Numbered from the stretch's first letter, positions 1 through 8,199 are shown. The stretch: DNA of 15,716 bases from an uncultured Paracoccaceae bacterium (GCA_937907485.1 CALESR010000066.1:1-15716); one strand, 5' to 3'. Program-made: numbers and translations. The notes: generated by a model from the sequence alone, not told the origin.

Positions 1-20
1 CACACCCACCGCCCCCACCC

Positions 21-44
21 GTAGGGTGCGTGCTCGCACGCACC
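21..44 (+). repeat. REP-like unit 1
   Basis: A GTAG foot (21-24) is followed by the perfect palindrome GGTGCGTGC-TC-GCACGCACC (25-44), a 9-bp stem with a 2-nt centre. The same element recurs at 92-115 and five times in 8155-8375. A GTAG tetranucleotide at the 5' base of a hairpin is the layout of REP elements recognised by RAYT transposases. Confidence 0.8.
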
Positions 45-91
45 ATCGCCCACCCCATAGGCCGCCTACTCTCACCCACCGCCCCCACCGC

Positions 92-115
92 GTAGGGTGC
101 GTGCTCGCACGCACC
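92..115 (+). repeat. REP-like unit 2
   Basis: GTAG (92-95) is followed by the same 20-bp palindrome (96-115). It ends 32 bp from the stop codon of the minus-strand DUF2793 gene, with its GTAG foot on the side away from that gene. Confidence 0.8.
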
Positions 116-147
116 ATCGCCCACCCGCGAACCACTCGCACCACCCT

Positions 148-1176
148 TCAGAACCAGCGCCCCGTTGCCGTCACATGCAGCACATCGGCGCGCCGTGCAT
201 CGGCCGCGTCGCGCGCGCTCAGGCTGGCCGAACTGGTCCCCGGCGCCGCGTCGAGGCACAGCGCACTCAGCACCACCGCCTCGGCGCTGCCGGTGACCAC
301 CGGCGCCGCGGTAAAAACCGCCGGATAGGTCCAACTCACCGCCGCCCCGGCGCTGGCGGTCAGGCTGTGGCTGCAGATCTGCGTGCCATCGGCCAGCCGG
401 ACAAAACGGCCATTGGCGTTCGACCCGGCCTCGATCACCGCGCCGGTCGGCAGGCCCGAGGCCTCGCTGACCGTGCCGAGGATGTTGTCGCGGCTAAAGA
501 CCTGACTGCCGCCGCGCGTCAGGTTGGCCGCCTCCAGACTGACCGGCGCGCTGACCGCACCGCTGGCCGCCGCCACGCTCAGCGCATCGGTCCAGGCGCT
601 GCCATCGGCCGAGACCTTGAGCGACCAGTTGTCGCTGCCCGCCAGCCCCATTTCCGCCCGGCCCGACCAGTTGCTCTGATAAAGTAGCGAGGCCGTATCG
701 CCCGCACCCGCCTTGTTCAGCTTGACCTGATGGCCCGCGCCGACATGGGTGAACAGCACCGCCTCGGACGCCACGGCCAGCTTGTTCGTCGCGTCATAGC
801 TGGTGTTGACGCCGACCCCGGGCAGGGTTTGCAGCGCGGGCAGATCCGGCATCAGCCAATCCGCGCCGTCCCACAGCCGCAGTTCGCTGCCCAGCGCCGC
901 GCGCCAGCCCGTCCGCGGGGTGACAAACAGCCAGCCGCCATTCGACCAGGCCGCCAACGCACCGTCATGCGTCGCCCATTCGTTGACCGCGCCGCTGCCC
1001 AGCGCCCAGACCTGCCCCTCGTCCGGGGCCAGCGGCGGGGTCACCGCGCCAAAGCCCTGCACCGTCAGTTGCACGATCACGTCGAGGCGTTCCAGCGCCT
1101 CGTTGTGCGTCAGGTGCTTTTGCGCCTGCGCGGCCTGCAGATAGGGAAGGATCAGATTGCTGGACGTCTCGCTCAT
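148..1176 (-). CDS. DUF2793 domain protein, phage/GTA tail-fibre or spike-like
   Basis: 342 aa, starting at MSETSSNL. This start was chosen because DUF2793 homology begins at once (LPYLQAAQAQKHLTHNEAL, residues 10-28) and a G-rich stretch lies just upstream; an upstream in-frame ATG would add an unlikely 31-residue Arg/Gly/Ala-rich leader. DUF2793 covers roughly residues 8-200: a β-rich region with the GQVW...GxW...W motifs seen in phage structural proteins. The C-terminus (about 255-300, NGRFVRLADGTQICSH and SWTYPAVFTAAPVV) resembles receptor-binding tips of tail fibres. No signal peptide or membrane segment is seen. From memory, Rhodobacterales DUF2793 proteins occur in prophages and include head-spike proteins of the gene transfer agent. 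No other phage gene is present here. It follows the transglutaminase gene by 99 bp on the same strand, so co-transcription is possible but unproven. The family call is confident; the spike role is inference. Confidence 0.85.
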   Translation of the reverse strand: MSETSSNLILPYLQAAQAQKHLTHNEALERLDVIVQLTVQGFGAVTPPLAPDEGQVWALGSGAVNEWATHDGALAAWSNGGWLFVTPRTGWRAALGSELRLWDGADWLMPDLPALQTLPGVGVNTSYDATNKLAVASEAVLFTHVGAGHQVKLNKAGAGDTASLLYQSNWSGRAEMGLAGSDNWSLKVSADGSAWTDALSVAAASGAVSAPVSLEAANLTRGGSQVFSRDNILGTVSEASGLPTGAVIEAGSNANGRFVRLADGTQICSHSLTASAGAAVSWTYPAVFTAAPVVTGSAEAVVLSALCLDAAPGTSSASLSARDAADARRADVLHVTATGRWF

Positions 1177-1275
1177 CGGGGGCCCCTGCCGGAATGGTTC
1201 GGGCGGACCATAGGCCGCGCATCCCCAACACCGGGACAAGCCTGCGCCCGCCCGCAACAGCCGACGCAACAGGGC

Positions 1276-2160
1276 TCACTCGTCGATCGGCACCATGTCG
1301 ACGGCCTGCCGGGTGCCCTGCCCGCCCGAGGTGCGCATCGCGCCCAGAACCGGCGCCACATCGCCATAATCACGGCCACGCGCCACGGTGACATAATCCT
1401 CACCGGCGATCCGGTCGTTGGTGGGGTCGATCTCGATCCAGCCGCTGCCCTCGCCCGTCCAGGCCCGAACCCAGGCATGCATGGCGTCCACGCCTTCCAG
1501 CCGGGGCTGGCCCGGCGGCGGCTCGGTGCGCAGAAAGCCCGAGACATAGCCCGCCGGCACGCCGATCCCCCTGAGCCCGGCGATCATCACCTGCGCAAAG
1601 TCCTGACACACCCCGCGCCGCTGGGCAAAGGCCTGCGCGGGCGTGGTCTCGACCGAGGTCGCCTCGGCGTCAAAGGTCATCGCCCGGTGCAGCGCCCGGC
1701 CCAGCGCCACCACCGCCGCGCGGGTGTCCGGCGCAGCGCGGGTGGCGCCCTTGGCAAAGGCGGTGATCGGCGCGCTCAGCGCGATGCGCGGCGAGGGGCC
1801 GATGTGGTGCAGTGGCGAGTCCGGCCCCAGATCGCGCAAACCCGCCAGTTGCCCGCCCAGCGCCGTCAGTGCTGGCGACGGCACGGTGCCCGGCTTTGGC
1901 CCCACCAACCGCCGCACCCGCAGGGTCAAGGTCAGTTGCAGCGCATGCATCGACCCGTGCCAGACCGCCGACGTCACCGCATTGCCAAAGAAATCAAACC
2001 CCTCGCGGCGCTCGTCCGGTTCTGGGTCAATCTGCAGATCGGCGGACAGCAGCTCTTGCCCCGCCAGGAACCGTGAGGGCAGCAAGCGCAGCAGCATGCG
2101 CGAATGCTCAGCCGGGGCGGCATAGTCATAGTCGATCACCAGCTTGATGTCATACAGCAT
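1276..2160 (-). CDS. Transglutaminase-like protein (stand-alone)
   Basis: 294 aa. The N-terminal part (about 1-90, MLYDIKLVIDYDYAAPAEHS...) is the β-rich bacterial transglutaminase N-domain. The papain-like transglutaminase core follows at about 150-255. The catalytic triad is visible: Cys185 in RRGVCQDFAQ, His228 in AMHAW, and Asp245 in WIEIDPTND. The family performs acyl transfer or proteolysis at glutamine or amide bonds; no substrate is known for this subgroup. No signal peptide is seen, so a cytoplasmic site is likely. The gene starts 6 bp after the ATP-grasp/Alpha-E gene, with its ribosome binding site overlapping that gene's stop, so the two are probably translationally coupled. It is a paralogue of the N-terminal part of the DUF2126 fusion at the head of the same cluster. 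The C-terminus (residues 270-294) is short and has no recognisable domain. Confidence 0.93.
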   Translation of the reverse strand: MLYDIKLVIDYDYAAPAEHSRMLLRLLPSRFLAGQELLSADLQIDPEPDERREGFDFFGNAVTSAVWHGSMHALQLTLTLRVRRLVGPKPGTVPSPALTALGGQLAGLRDLGPDSPLHHIGPSPRIALSAPITAFAKGATRAAPDTRAAVVALGRALHRAMTFDAEATSVETTPAQAFAQRRGVCQDFAQVMIAGLRGIGVPAGYVSGFLRTEPPPGQPRLEGVDAMHAWVRAWTGEGSGWIEIDPTNDRIAGEDYVTVARGRDYGDVAPVLGAMRTSGGQGTRQAVDMVPIDE

Positions 2161-2164
2161 GGCG

Positions 2165-2171
2165 CCTCACC
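2165..2171 (-). promoter_or_regulatory. Ribosome binding site overlapping the upstream stop codon
   Basis: Read on the minus strand, GGTGAGG precedes the transglutaminase ATG by 4 nt and contains the TGA stop of the ATP-grasp/Alpha-E gene. This fixes the start at 2160 and suggests translational coupling. Confidence 0.6.
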
Positions 2172-4572
2172 GCAAATACGCCGCGGCGATCAGATCGGAA
2201 ATCGCCGACAACTGCCGACGCAAGGCGCCCAGCCGTTCGGAGTCGATCTGCTCGGGCGAGTCCACCGACAGCGCGGCGTCCAGGGGCACGATGGCGCGCA
2301 GCAGCGCCGCCGGGCGGCCATTGTCCAGCGCGTCGGGCAGCGCCGCCGCCTGCGTGTGCAACTGGCGCAACTGGAACAGCACCGAGCGCGGGTTGTCGCC
2401 GTCCAGCGCCAGCAGATCCACGACCGTATCGCGCGAGGTCTCGGCCAGATAGCGCCGCCGATGGGTCAGCACGGAATCGGCGACCTCGACGGCGAGGTCC
2501 AGCGCCCCCTCGGGCGCGGCGGGGTCGGCGAACTCCTGCAGCAGCGCGGCCAGCGAATCCGCCCGCTCGATGGCGCGGCCCATCGACAGGAACCGCCAGC
2601 CCTGAAAGCGATACATGTTGTCCTGCACCAGCCCCGAGAACCCCGAGATCTTGCGCACCAACACGCTCATCGCCCGCGCCGCGTCATCGCCCGGCTGCGC
2701 GCCCTTCAGCGTCACCTGCGCCGTATGCTCAAGGTCCACCAGCGCCCGCCAGCCGTCGATGGAAAAGCGGTCGCGCACCTTGGCGGCGCAGGACCGCGCC
2801 GCGCCGATCCTGTCCAGAACGCCCTGCGGCACCGGTCGCCCCACCTCGATGCCATAGCCCTTGGCAAAGCCACGCAACCGGCGCAGCAAGGGGTCCGACG
2901 GGTTGTCGGTCGAGGCCAGCCGCAGATGATAGGCGCGGGTCAGCCGCACGGCATCCTCGGCGCGCTCGATGTAACGGCCCAGCCAGAACAGGTTGTCTGC
3001 CGCGCGCGCGGGCATCGCGCCCGGGTTGGCGCGGCGAAACGGCGCGCCCGGCGCCGGGTGCAGCGAGACCTGCGGCACCGGCCGGTCAGCGATGATCCAG
3101 ACATCCGCCACCGAGCCGCCGCGCTGCATCGCCAAGGCCGTCGCGTCGCCCGTGGCGCGGCCGATGCGGGCATAGCCACCGGGCATGAAGGCCCAGCCTG
3201 CGGGCGTGCGGGCGGCAAAGACGCGGATCGTCATCGGCCGCGGCAGGATGCGCCCGGTGTTCAACGCGGCACCGGGTTCCGTCACCCAGGTCGGCGTGGT
3301 CGACAGCGCCACGGCCTCTTGCGCCACCAGCGCCGCGCCCTGCGCCTCGATCCAGTCTCCCGCACCGGGTCGCGCAGCCTCGGCGCGCTGATCAACCGGC
3401 AGATCGACCGCCAGCGCCGGGCCCAGCATCATCCGCGCTGCGTGCTGACGCACATAGGCACGTTGCGCCGCGCCGCCACACCACCACGTCGCAATATTGG
3501 GCAAGGCCAAGGGCTTGCCGGTCAACACCTGCGCGATGCGCGGCAGAAACGCCATCATCGCCCGCATCTCCAGCACACCCGAGCCCAGCGCGTTGACCAT
3601 GCCCAGCCGCCCCTGCCGCACCGCCTCGACTAGGCCGGGCGTGCCGATCCGGCTGTCGGCGTTCAGCTCCAGCGGGTCGGCAAACCCGGCGTCGATGCGC
3701 CGCCACAGCGCGCCCAGCGGCATCGGCCCCTCGATGGTGCGCACCTTGGCCTGCCCGTTCTCGACCAGCAGATCCTCGCCTTCCAGCAGCATCAGACCCA
3801 GATAGCGGGCGATATAGGTGTGCTCGTAATAGGTGTCGTTCGACGGCCCCGGCGTCAGGATCGCCGCGCGACCGTTGCGGTCTGGCGTCGCGGCGGCCAG
3901 CCCCTCGAGGGCGCCGCGAAAGGCGCCAAAGAACCCGGCCAGCCGGTGCGTATAGGCCCGCACGACCCGCTCGGGGAAAATCCGCCCGGTCGCCATGCGG
4001 TTTTCCAGCGCGAACCCGGCCCCTGAGGGCGCCTGCACCCGGTCGCCCAGCACCAGCCATGACCCATCCGGCGAGCGGCCGATCTCAAAGGCCAGTTGAT
4101 GCAGGAATTTGCCGCCGACCGGCGCCACACCGACCATCGGGCGCAGCCATTGCGGGCTGGCCGCGATCAGACTGGCGGGCAGATGCCCCTCGGCCACCAA
4201 CCGCCCCGGCCCGTAAAGATCGGCCACCACCTGCTCCAGCAGATCGGCGCGCTGCCCCAACCCGTCACAGATGCCCTGCCATTCGCGTTCGTGCAGGATC
4301 ACCGGCAGATGCGCCAGCGGCCATTCCCTCTCGGCCAAGGGATCACCCGAGGCGCCGCCGGAATACTGCCGATAGAACACCCCGGCGTCGCGCAGATACT
4401 GGTTGCCCCGCTCGAACCGCGCCGCCACTTCGTCCGGGGTCAGCCGGGCGAAGCGCTCGACAAAGCGCCGCCAGACCGGGCGCATCTGCCCCTCGGCGTC
4501 AAAGACCTCGTCCGCGACGCCCGGCAACAGGGCATAATCGGCAAAGAGGTCGCTCTTTGGGCTGGCGCTCAT
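2167..4572 (-). CDS. Circularly permuted ATP-grasp / Alpha-E fusion protein
   Basis: 801 aa. Residues about 50-475 match the circularly permuted type 2 ATP-grasp family (formerly DUF404/DUF407). Typical landmarks are DRVQAPSGAGFALENR (177-192), GPSNDTYYEHTYIARYLG (242-259), LWRRIDAGFADPLELNADS (289-307) and NATWWCGG-type sequence (359-367, NIATWWCGG). Residues about 521-800 are a helical Alpha-E domain (formerly DUF403), with its repeated GR.IERA signature at 532-538 (GRYIERA) and 665-671 (GRAIERA). In many bacteria the two halves are separate genes; here they are one protein. The family has been predicted to ligate amino acids or peptides in an ATP-dependent way, acting with neighbouring transglutaminases. 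Residue 384 is Gly where I recall a nucleotide-binding Lys in relatives, and no GGxG loop follows, so the ATP-grasp part may be inactive. It lies 18 bp after the DUF2126 gene and 6 bp before the next transglutaminase, consistent with an operon. Confidence 0.92.
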   Translation of the reverse strand: MSASPKSDLFADYALLPGVADEVFDAEGQMRPVWRRFVERFARLTPDEVAARFERGNQYLRDAGVFYRQYSGGASGDPLAEREWPLAHLPVILHEREWQGICDGLGQRADLLEQVVADLYGPGRLVAEGHLPASLIAASPQWLRPMVGVAPVGGKFLHQLAFEIGRSPDGSWLVLGDRVQAPSGAGFALENRMATGRIFPERVVRAYTHRLAGFFGAFRGALEGLAAATPDRNGRAAILTPGPSNDTYYEHTYIARYLGLMLLEGEDLLVENGQAKVRTIEGPMPLGALWRRIDAGFADPLELNADSRIGTPGLVEAVRQGRLGMVNALGSGVLEMRAMMAFLPRIAQVLTGKPLALPNIATWWCGGAAQRAYVRQHAARMMLGPALAVDLPVDQRAEAARPGAGDWIEAQGAALVAQEAVALSTTPTWVTEPGAALNTGRILPRPMTIRVFAARTPAGWAFMPGGYARIGRATGDATALAMQRGGSVADVWIIADRPVPQVSLHPAPGAPFRRANPGAMPARAADNLFWLGRYIERAEDAVRLTRAYHLRLASTDNPSDPLLRRLRGFAKGYGIEVGRPVPQGVLDRIGAARSCAAKVRDRFSIDGWRALVDLEHTAQVTLKGAQPGDDAARAMSVLVRKISGFSGLVQDNMYRFQGWRFLSMGRAIERADSLAALLQEFADPAAPEGALDLAVEVADSVLTHRRRYLAETSRDTVVDLLALDGDNPRSVLFQLRQLHTQAAALPDALDNGRPAALLRAIVPLDAALSVDSPEQIDSERLGALRRQLSAISDLIAAAYLR

Positions 4573-4590
4573 CGGTTGGCCTTTGGCAAC

Positions 4591-7500
4591 TTACCCCAGA
4601 CCAATCGGCCGCCGCAGGTCCAGCGTCAACGGAAATTCCGGGTGCGGCACCTCGGCCACCGGGCGATAAGCACCCGGCGAGTGGCCATGCGCCTCGAACC
4701 GGGCCAGCCGCCGCGCCTCGGCCTCGTAGCCATTGATCGGGAAGGTGTCATAGCTGCGCCCCCCCGGATGCGCGACGTGATAGGTGCAACCGGCCAGCGC
4801 CCGCCCGGTCCAGCCATCATAGATGTCGAAAACCAGGGGCGCATTGACTGGCAAAACCGGATGCAGCGCCATCGCCGGTTGCCACGCCTTGAACCGCACG
4901 CCCGCCACGCTGACGCCTGAGGTCTGCGTGCGCGCAAGGGGAACCGGGCGGCGGTTGACCATCACCGAATAGCGGTCCTGATGCAGGGTCGTCAGCTTGA
5001 CCTGCAACCGCTCCACCGAACTGTCGGTATAGCGCACCGTGCCGCCAATCGCCCCCGTCTCGCCCAGCACATGCCACGGCTCCAGCGCCTGCCGGACCTC
5101 CAGATGCACGCCCTCGGCCTCGATCTGCCCGCAGAAGGGAAAGCGGAACTCGGATTGCGCCTCGAACCACACCGGATCGAAATCGAACCCATGCTGGCGC
5201 AGGTCGGCCAGCAGGCTCAGCAAGTCCTCCCACAGGAAATGCGGCAGCATGAAGCGGTCATGCAGCACCGTGCCCCAGCGCACCGGGCGGCCCTGCATCG
5301 GCGCATTCCAGCAGCGCGCGATGATCGCCCGGATCAGCAGTTGCTGGGCCAAGGACATGCGCGGATGCGGCGGCATCTCGAAGCCTCGAAACTCCACCAG
5401 CCCCAGCCGCCCGGTGGGGCCATCGGGGGAATAGAGCTTGTCAATGCAGATTTCCGCCCGGTGGGTGTTGCCGGTGACATCCGTCAGCATGTTGCGCAGC
5501 AGGCGGTCCACCAGCCACGCCGGCGGCAGCGCGCCGCCATTCACCGGATCGCCGATCTGGCTGAGGGCGATTTCCAACTCATACAGCGTATCGTGCCGCG
5601 CCTCGTCGATCCGGGGCGCCTGCGACGTCGGCCCGATGAACAGGCCCGAGAACAGATAGCTCAGGCACGGATGCCGCTGCCAGATCAGGATCAGCGATTT
5701 CAGCAGGTCCGGGCGGCGCAGAAAGGGGCTGTCCGTGGTGATCGCCCCGCCGACCACCACATGATTGCCACCGCCGGTGCCGGTGTGGCGACCGTCGATC
5801 ATGAACTTGTCGGCCCCCAGACGCGAGGCGCGAGCTTCCTCGTACACCGCTTCGGTCGTGGCGACGCAATCGTCCCATGAATGCGCCGGGTGGATGTTCA
5901 CCTCGATCACGCCGGGATCGGGGGCCACGCGGATCACGTTCAGCCGTGGGTCATGTGGCGGCGAATAGCCCTCGATATGGATCGGCAGGTTCAACTCGCC
6001 CGCCGTCACCTCGGCGGCGGCCAGCAGTTCCAGATACTCCTCCAACGTCTCGCAGGGCGGCATGAACAGGTTCAACCGCCCGTCGCGCGGCTCGATCGCG
6101 ATGGCCGTGCGCACGGTGCCGCCTGCCGGGTCGATGCCCTGCAGGTTGCGCGCCTGACGCTGGGTGTCGTCCTCGTCAGCGCGGGTCACCTTTTGCAGAT
6201 GCCCGCCCGAGACCTCGGGCGTCATCGCCGCCTCTTGCGCCAGTTCCTCGGCGGCGAGGCGGTCGATTTCCTCTTGCACGCTCAGGCGACGCTGCAGGAT
6301 CTGCGCGTGAAAATCGGGCAGCGGCCCCACCGGCACCGTCGGATCGGCGGGATAGGTATAGGGGTATTGCGACGGCGGCACATGCGGCAGCGCGGCCAGG
6401 GGCAACCGGAACCCCACCGGGCTGTCACCCGGCACCAGAAACAGATGCCCGCGCCGGGGTTTCCACAACTCGGACCGCCACTTGATCCCCCCTGCCCGCG
6501 CCTGCCACGGCTGGATCGGCAGCACATAACCCGAAGGCTCGGTCAGCCCGCGATCAAAGACGCGGGCATAACGCGCGCGGTCCTCGGGGTTCTTCAGCTT
6601 GCTGTTCGCCGGGCTGACATTCGGCGGAAGTTGCGCCTCTTTCAGGATCCACTCGGCGGGGTCTTCGTAGGCGGGCTGGGCATAGACCGGCTCCAGCCCC
6701 AGATGTTCGGCAAACCGGGCCAGAAACGCCCCCGCCTCCTTGGCGCCATGCGGCTGCGGCGCCTTTTCGCGGGCGACCAGATCGGGGTTCTTCCACACCG
6801 GCTGGCCATCGCGGCGCCAATACAGGCTGAACGTCCAGCGCGGCAGGCTTTCGCCGGGATACCATTTGCCCTGCCCGTAATGCAGGAACCCGCCGGGCGC
6901 AAAACGGCTGCGCAACCGGCGGATCAGGTCATCGGCCAGCGCGCGTTTTTGCGGGCCGACGGCCTCGGTGTTCCATTCCTCGCTCTCGAAATCGTCGATG
7001 GACACAAAGGTCGGCTCGCCGCCCATCGTCAGGCGCACATCGCCCGCGCTCAGGCTGGCATCGACCTGCTGGCCAAGGGCGTTCAGCCGCCCCCAGGCCT
7101 CGTCCGAGAAGGGCTTGGTGATACGCGGGTGCTCGGCGACACGGCGCACCTGCATGTCAAAGGCGAAATCGGTCTTCAACTCGCCAGCGGCCGTGAAACC
7201 GCCGCTGATCGGCGCCGCGTTGGAAAAATGCGGCGTGGCGGCCAGCGGGATATGGCTTTCGCCGGTCAACAAGCCGCTGGTCGGATCGAGCCCGATCCAG
7301 CCCGCGCCGGGCAGAAACACCTCGCACCAGGCGTGCAGATCGGTGAAATCGACACTGGTGCCCGAAGGGCCGTCCAGCGACTTCACATCCGGCGCCAGCT
7401 GGATCAGATAGCCCGACACGAACCGCGCGGCAAAGCCCAGATTGCGCAGCACCTGCACCAGCAACCAACTGGAATCGCGGCAAGACCCGGAGCGGACGGT

Positions 7501-8019
7501 CAGCGTCTCCTCGGGCGATTGCACGCCGGGCTCCATGCGGATCGTATAGGCCACGTCCTGCGAAATCCGCGCATTCAGGCCGACCAGCATGTCCACCGTG
7601 CGCGCGCGCTCACGCGGCAGCGTCGCCATCAACGCGGCCAGTTTCGGCGTCAGCGGATCGGCGCGGCGATAGATCACCAGATCCTCGCGCAGGTCCTCGG
7701 GATAGTCGAAGGGCCAGAATTCGGCGCTGTCCTCGACGAAGAAATCGAACGGGTTATAGACCGTCATGTCCGCAACCAGATCGACCTCGATGCGGAATTC
7801 GGTCACCGGCTCAGGGAAAACGAACCGCGCCAGCCAGTTGCCATAGGGGTCCTGCTGGTGGTTGACGAAATGGCCCGCCGGCGAAACCTTGAGCGAATGC
7901 GAGATCACCCGCGTCCGGCTGTGCGGCGCCGGGCGCAGACGGATGATCTGCGGCCCCAGCGTCACGGGCCGGTCATAGGTGTAATGCGTCAGATGGTGGA
8001 TCGAGGCGTGGATGGCCAT
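4591..8019 (-). CDS. Transglutaminase-DUF2126 fusion (putative amidoligase)
   Basis: 1142 aa, about the usual length for this family. Residues 1-90 are the bacterial transglutaminase N-domain (MAIHASIHHLTHYTYDRPVT...). Residues about 150-260 are the transglutaminase core with an intact triad: Cys180 in SGSCRDSS, His229 in DLHAW, and Asp245 in GLDPTSG. From about 325 to 1120 runs DUF2126, beginning RLTMGGEPTFVSIDD and including a glycine-rich GTGGGNHVVVGG stretch. Pfam describes DUF2126 as a putative amidoligase, so one polypeptide may pair an amide-forming with an amide-cleaving or amide-exchanging activity; this has not been shown for this protein. No signal peptide is present. The start has a GGGAAG-type ribosome binding site and no alternative upstream. 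It is first in a minus-strand cluster with the ATP-grasp/Alpha-E and transglutaminase genes. I could not identify a convincing promoter in the bases upstream. Confidence 0.94.
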   Translation of the reverse strand: MAIHASIHHLTHYTYDRPVTLGPQIIRLRPAPHSRTRVISHSLKVSPAGHFVNHQQDPYGNWLARFVFPEPVTEFRIEVDLVADMTVYNPFDFFVEDSAEFWPFDYPEDLREDLVIYRRADPLTPKLAALMATLPRERARTVDMLVGLNARISQDVAYTIRMEPGVQSPEETLTVRSGSCRDSSWLLVQVLRNLGFAARFVSGYLIQLAPDVKSLDGPSGTSVDFTDLHAWCEVFLPGAGWIGLDPTSGLLTGESHIPLAATPHFSNAAPISGGFTAAGELKTDFAFDMQVRRVAEHPRITKPFSDEAWGRLNALGQQVDASLSAGDVRLTMGGEPTFVSIDDFESEEWNTEAVGPQKRALADDLIRRLRSRFAPGGFLHYGQGKWYPGESLPRWTFSLYWRRDGQPVWKNPDLVAREKAPQPHGAKEAGAFLARFAEHLGLEPVYAQPAYEDPAEWILKEAQLPPNVSPANSKLKNPEDRARYARVFDRGLTEPSGYVLPIQPWQARAGGIKWRSELWKPRRGHLFLVPGDSPVGFRLPLAALPHVPPSQYPYTYPADPTVPVGPLPDFHAQILQRRLSVQEEIDRLAAEELAQEAAMTPEVSGGHLQKVTRADEDDTQRQARNLQGIDPAGGTVRTAIAIEPRDGRLNLFMPPCETLEEYLELLAAAEVTAGELNLPIHIEGYSPPHDPRLNVIRVAPDPGVIEVNIHPAHSWDDCVATTEAVYEEARASRLGADKFMIDGRHTGTGGGNHVVVGGAITTDSPFLRRPDLLKSLILIWQRHPCLSYLFSGLFIGPTSQAPRIDEARHDTLYELEIALSQIGDPVNGGALPPAWLVDRLLRNMLTDVTGNTHRAEICIDKLYSPDGPTGRLGLVEFRGFEMPPHPRMSLAQQLLIRAIIARCWNAPMQGRPVRWGTVLHDRFMLPHFLWEDLLSLLADLRQHGFDFDPVWFEAQSEFRFPFCGQIEAEGVHLEVRQALEPWHVLGETGAIGGTVRYTDSSVERLQVKLTTLHQDRYSVMVNRRPVPLARTQTSGVSVAGVRFKAWQPAMALHPVLPVNAPLVFDIYDGWTGRALAGCTYHVAHPGGRSYDTFPINGYEAEARRLARFEAHGHSPGAYRPVAEVPHPEFPLTLDLRRPIGLG

Positions 8020-8121
8020 GCGCTTCCCGGTCGGTTGTTTTCCCCTACCTTAGGGCAGCCCACGGGCCGCGCCACCCTGAAACCGCACCGCAGCCCGATC
8101 CACGCTGAAATCGCGCGCAAT

Positions 8122-8138
8122 TGCCCGAAAATCGGGCA
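8122..8138. other. Perfect 7-bp hairpin upstream of the DUF2126 gene
   Basis: TGCCCGA-AAA-TCGGGCA is a perfect 7-bp inverted repeat with a 3-nt loop, about 103 bp upstream of the DUF2126 start and just beyond the REP array. No T-run follows on either strand, so it is not a classical intrinsic terminator. It could mark the end of cysNC transcription or be an operator. Between it and the gene there is only a weak CCCTA-CCT-TAGGG inverted repeat (8043-8055). Confidence 0.5.
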
Positions 8139-8154
8139 TCGCGAGGCGGGGGAC

Positions 8155-8178
8155 GGTGCGTGCGAGCACGCACCCTAC
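8155..8178 (-). repeat. REP-like unit A (inverted)
   Basis: The palindrome with GA centre (8155-8174) is followed by CTAC (8175-8178), the same element read on the minus strand with a GTAG foot. It pairs with unit B in a 23-bp inverted repeat. Confidence 0.8.
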
Positions 8179-8199
8179 ACCCGACTCCAACAGCCACCC

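Larger units (their letters stand above)
1..130. repeat. Pair of ~54-bp direct repeats carrying REP-like palindromes
   Basis: Bases 1-54 and about 71-125 are near-identical direct repeats offset by about 71 bp. Each has a C-rich lead (CACCCACCGCCCCCACC), a REP-like palindrome and a tail reading ATCGCCCACCC. The array starts at the window edge, so more copies may lie to the left. No coding potential was recognised; open frames through it encode only Arg/His/Pro-rich repeat translations. It lies just 3' of the DUF2793 gene, which reads toward it. The remaining bases to 147 hold nothing else that I can identify. Confidence 0.85.

Noticed and set aside
1177..1275. Separate promoter for the DUF2793 gene
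   Set aside because: No pair of -35/-10 boxes with acceptable spacing could be found by eye, so I did not annotate one.
2104..3633. 509-codon open frame on the plus strand opposite the ATP-grasp/Alpha-E gene
   Set aside because: It is antisense to a conserved gene and has the Arg/His/Gln-rich composition of a frame shadow.
8043..8055. CCCTA-CCT-TAGGG inverted repeat near the DUF2126 start as an operator or decayed REP foot
   Set aside because: A 5-bp stem of this kind is expected by chance in such GC-rich DNA, and no copy elsewhere in the window supports it.
8122..8138. Intrinsic terminator for cysNC
   Set aside because: The hairpin is perfect but short and no T-run follows on the relevant strand, so it is listed only as a hairpin of unknown role.
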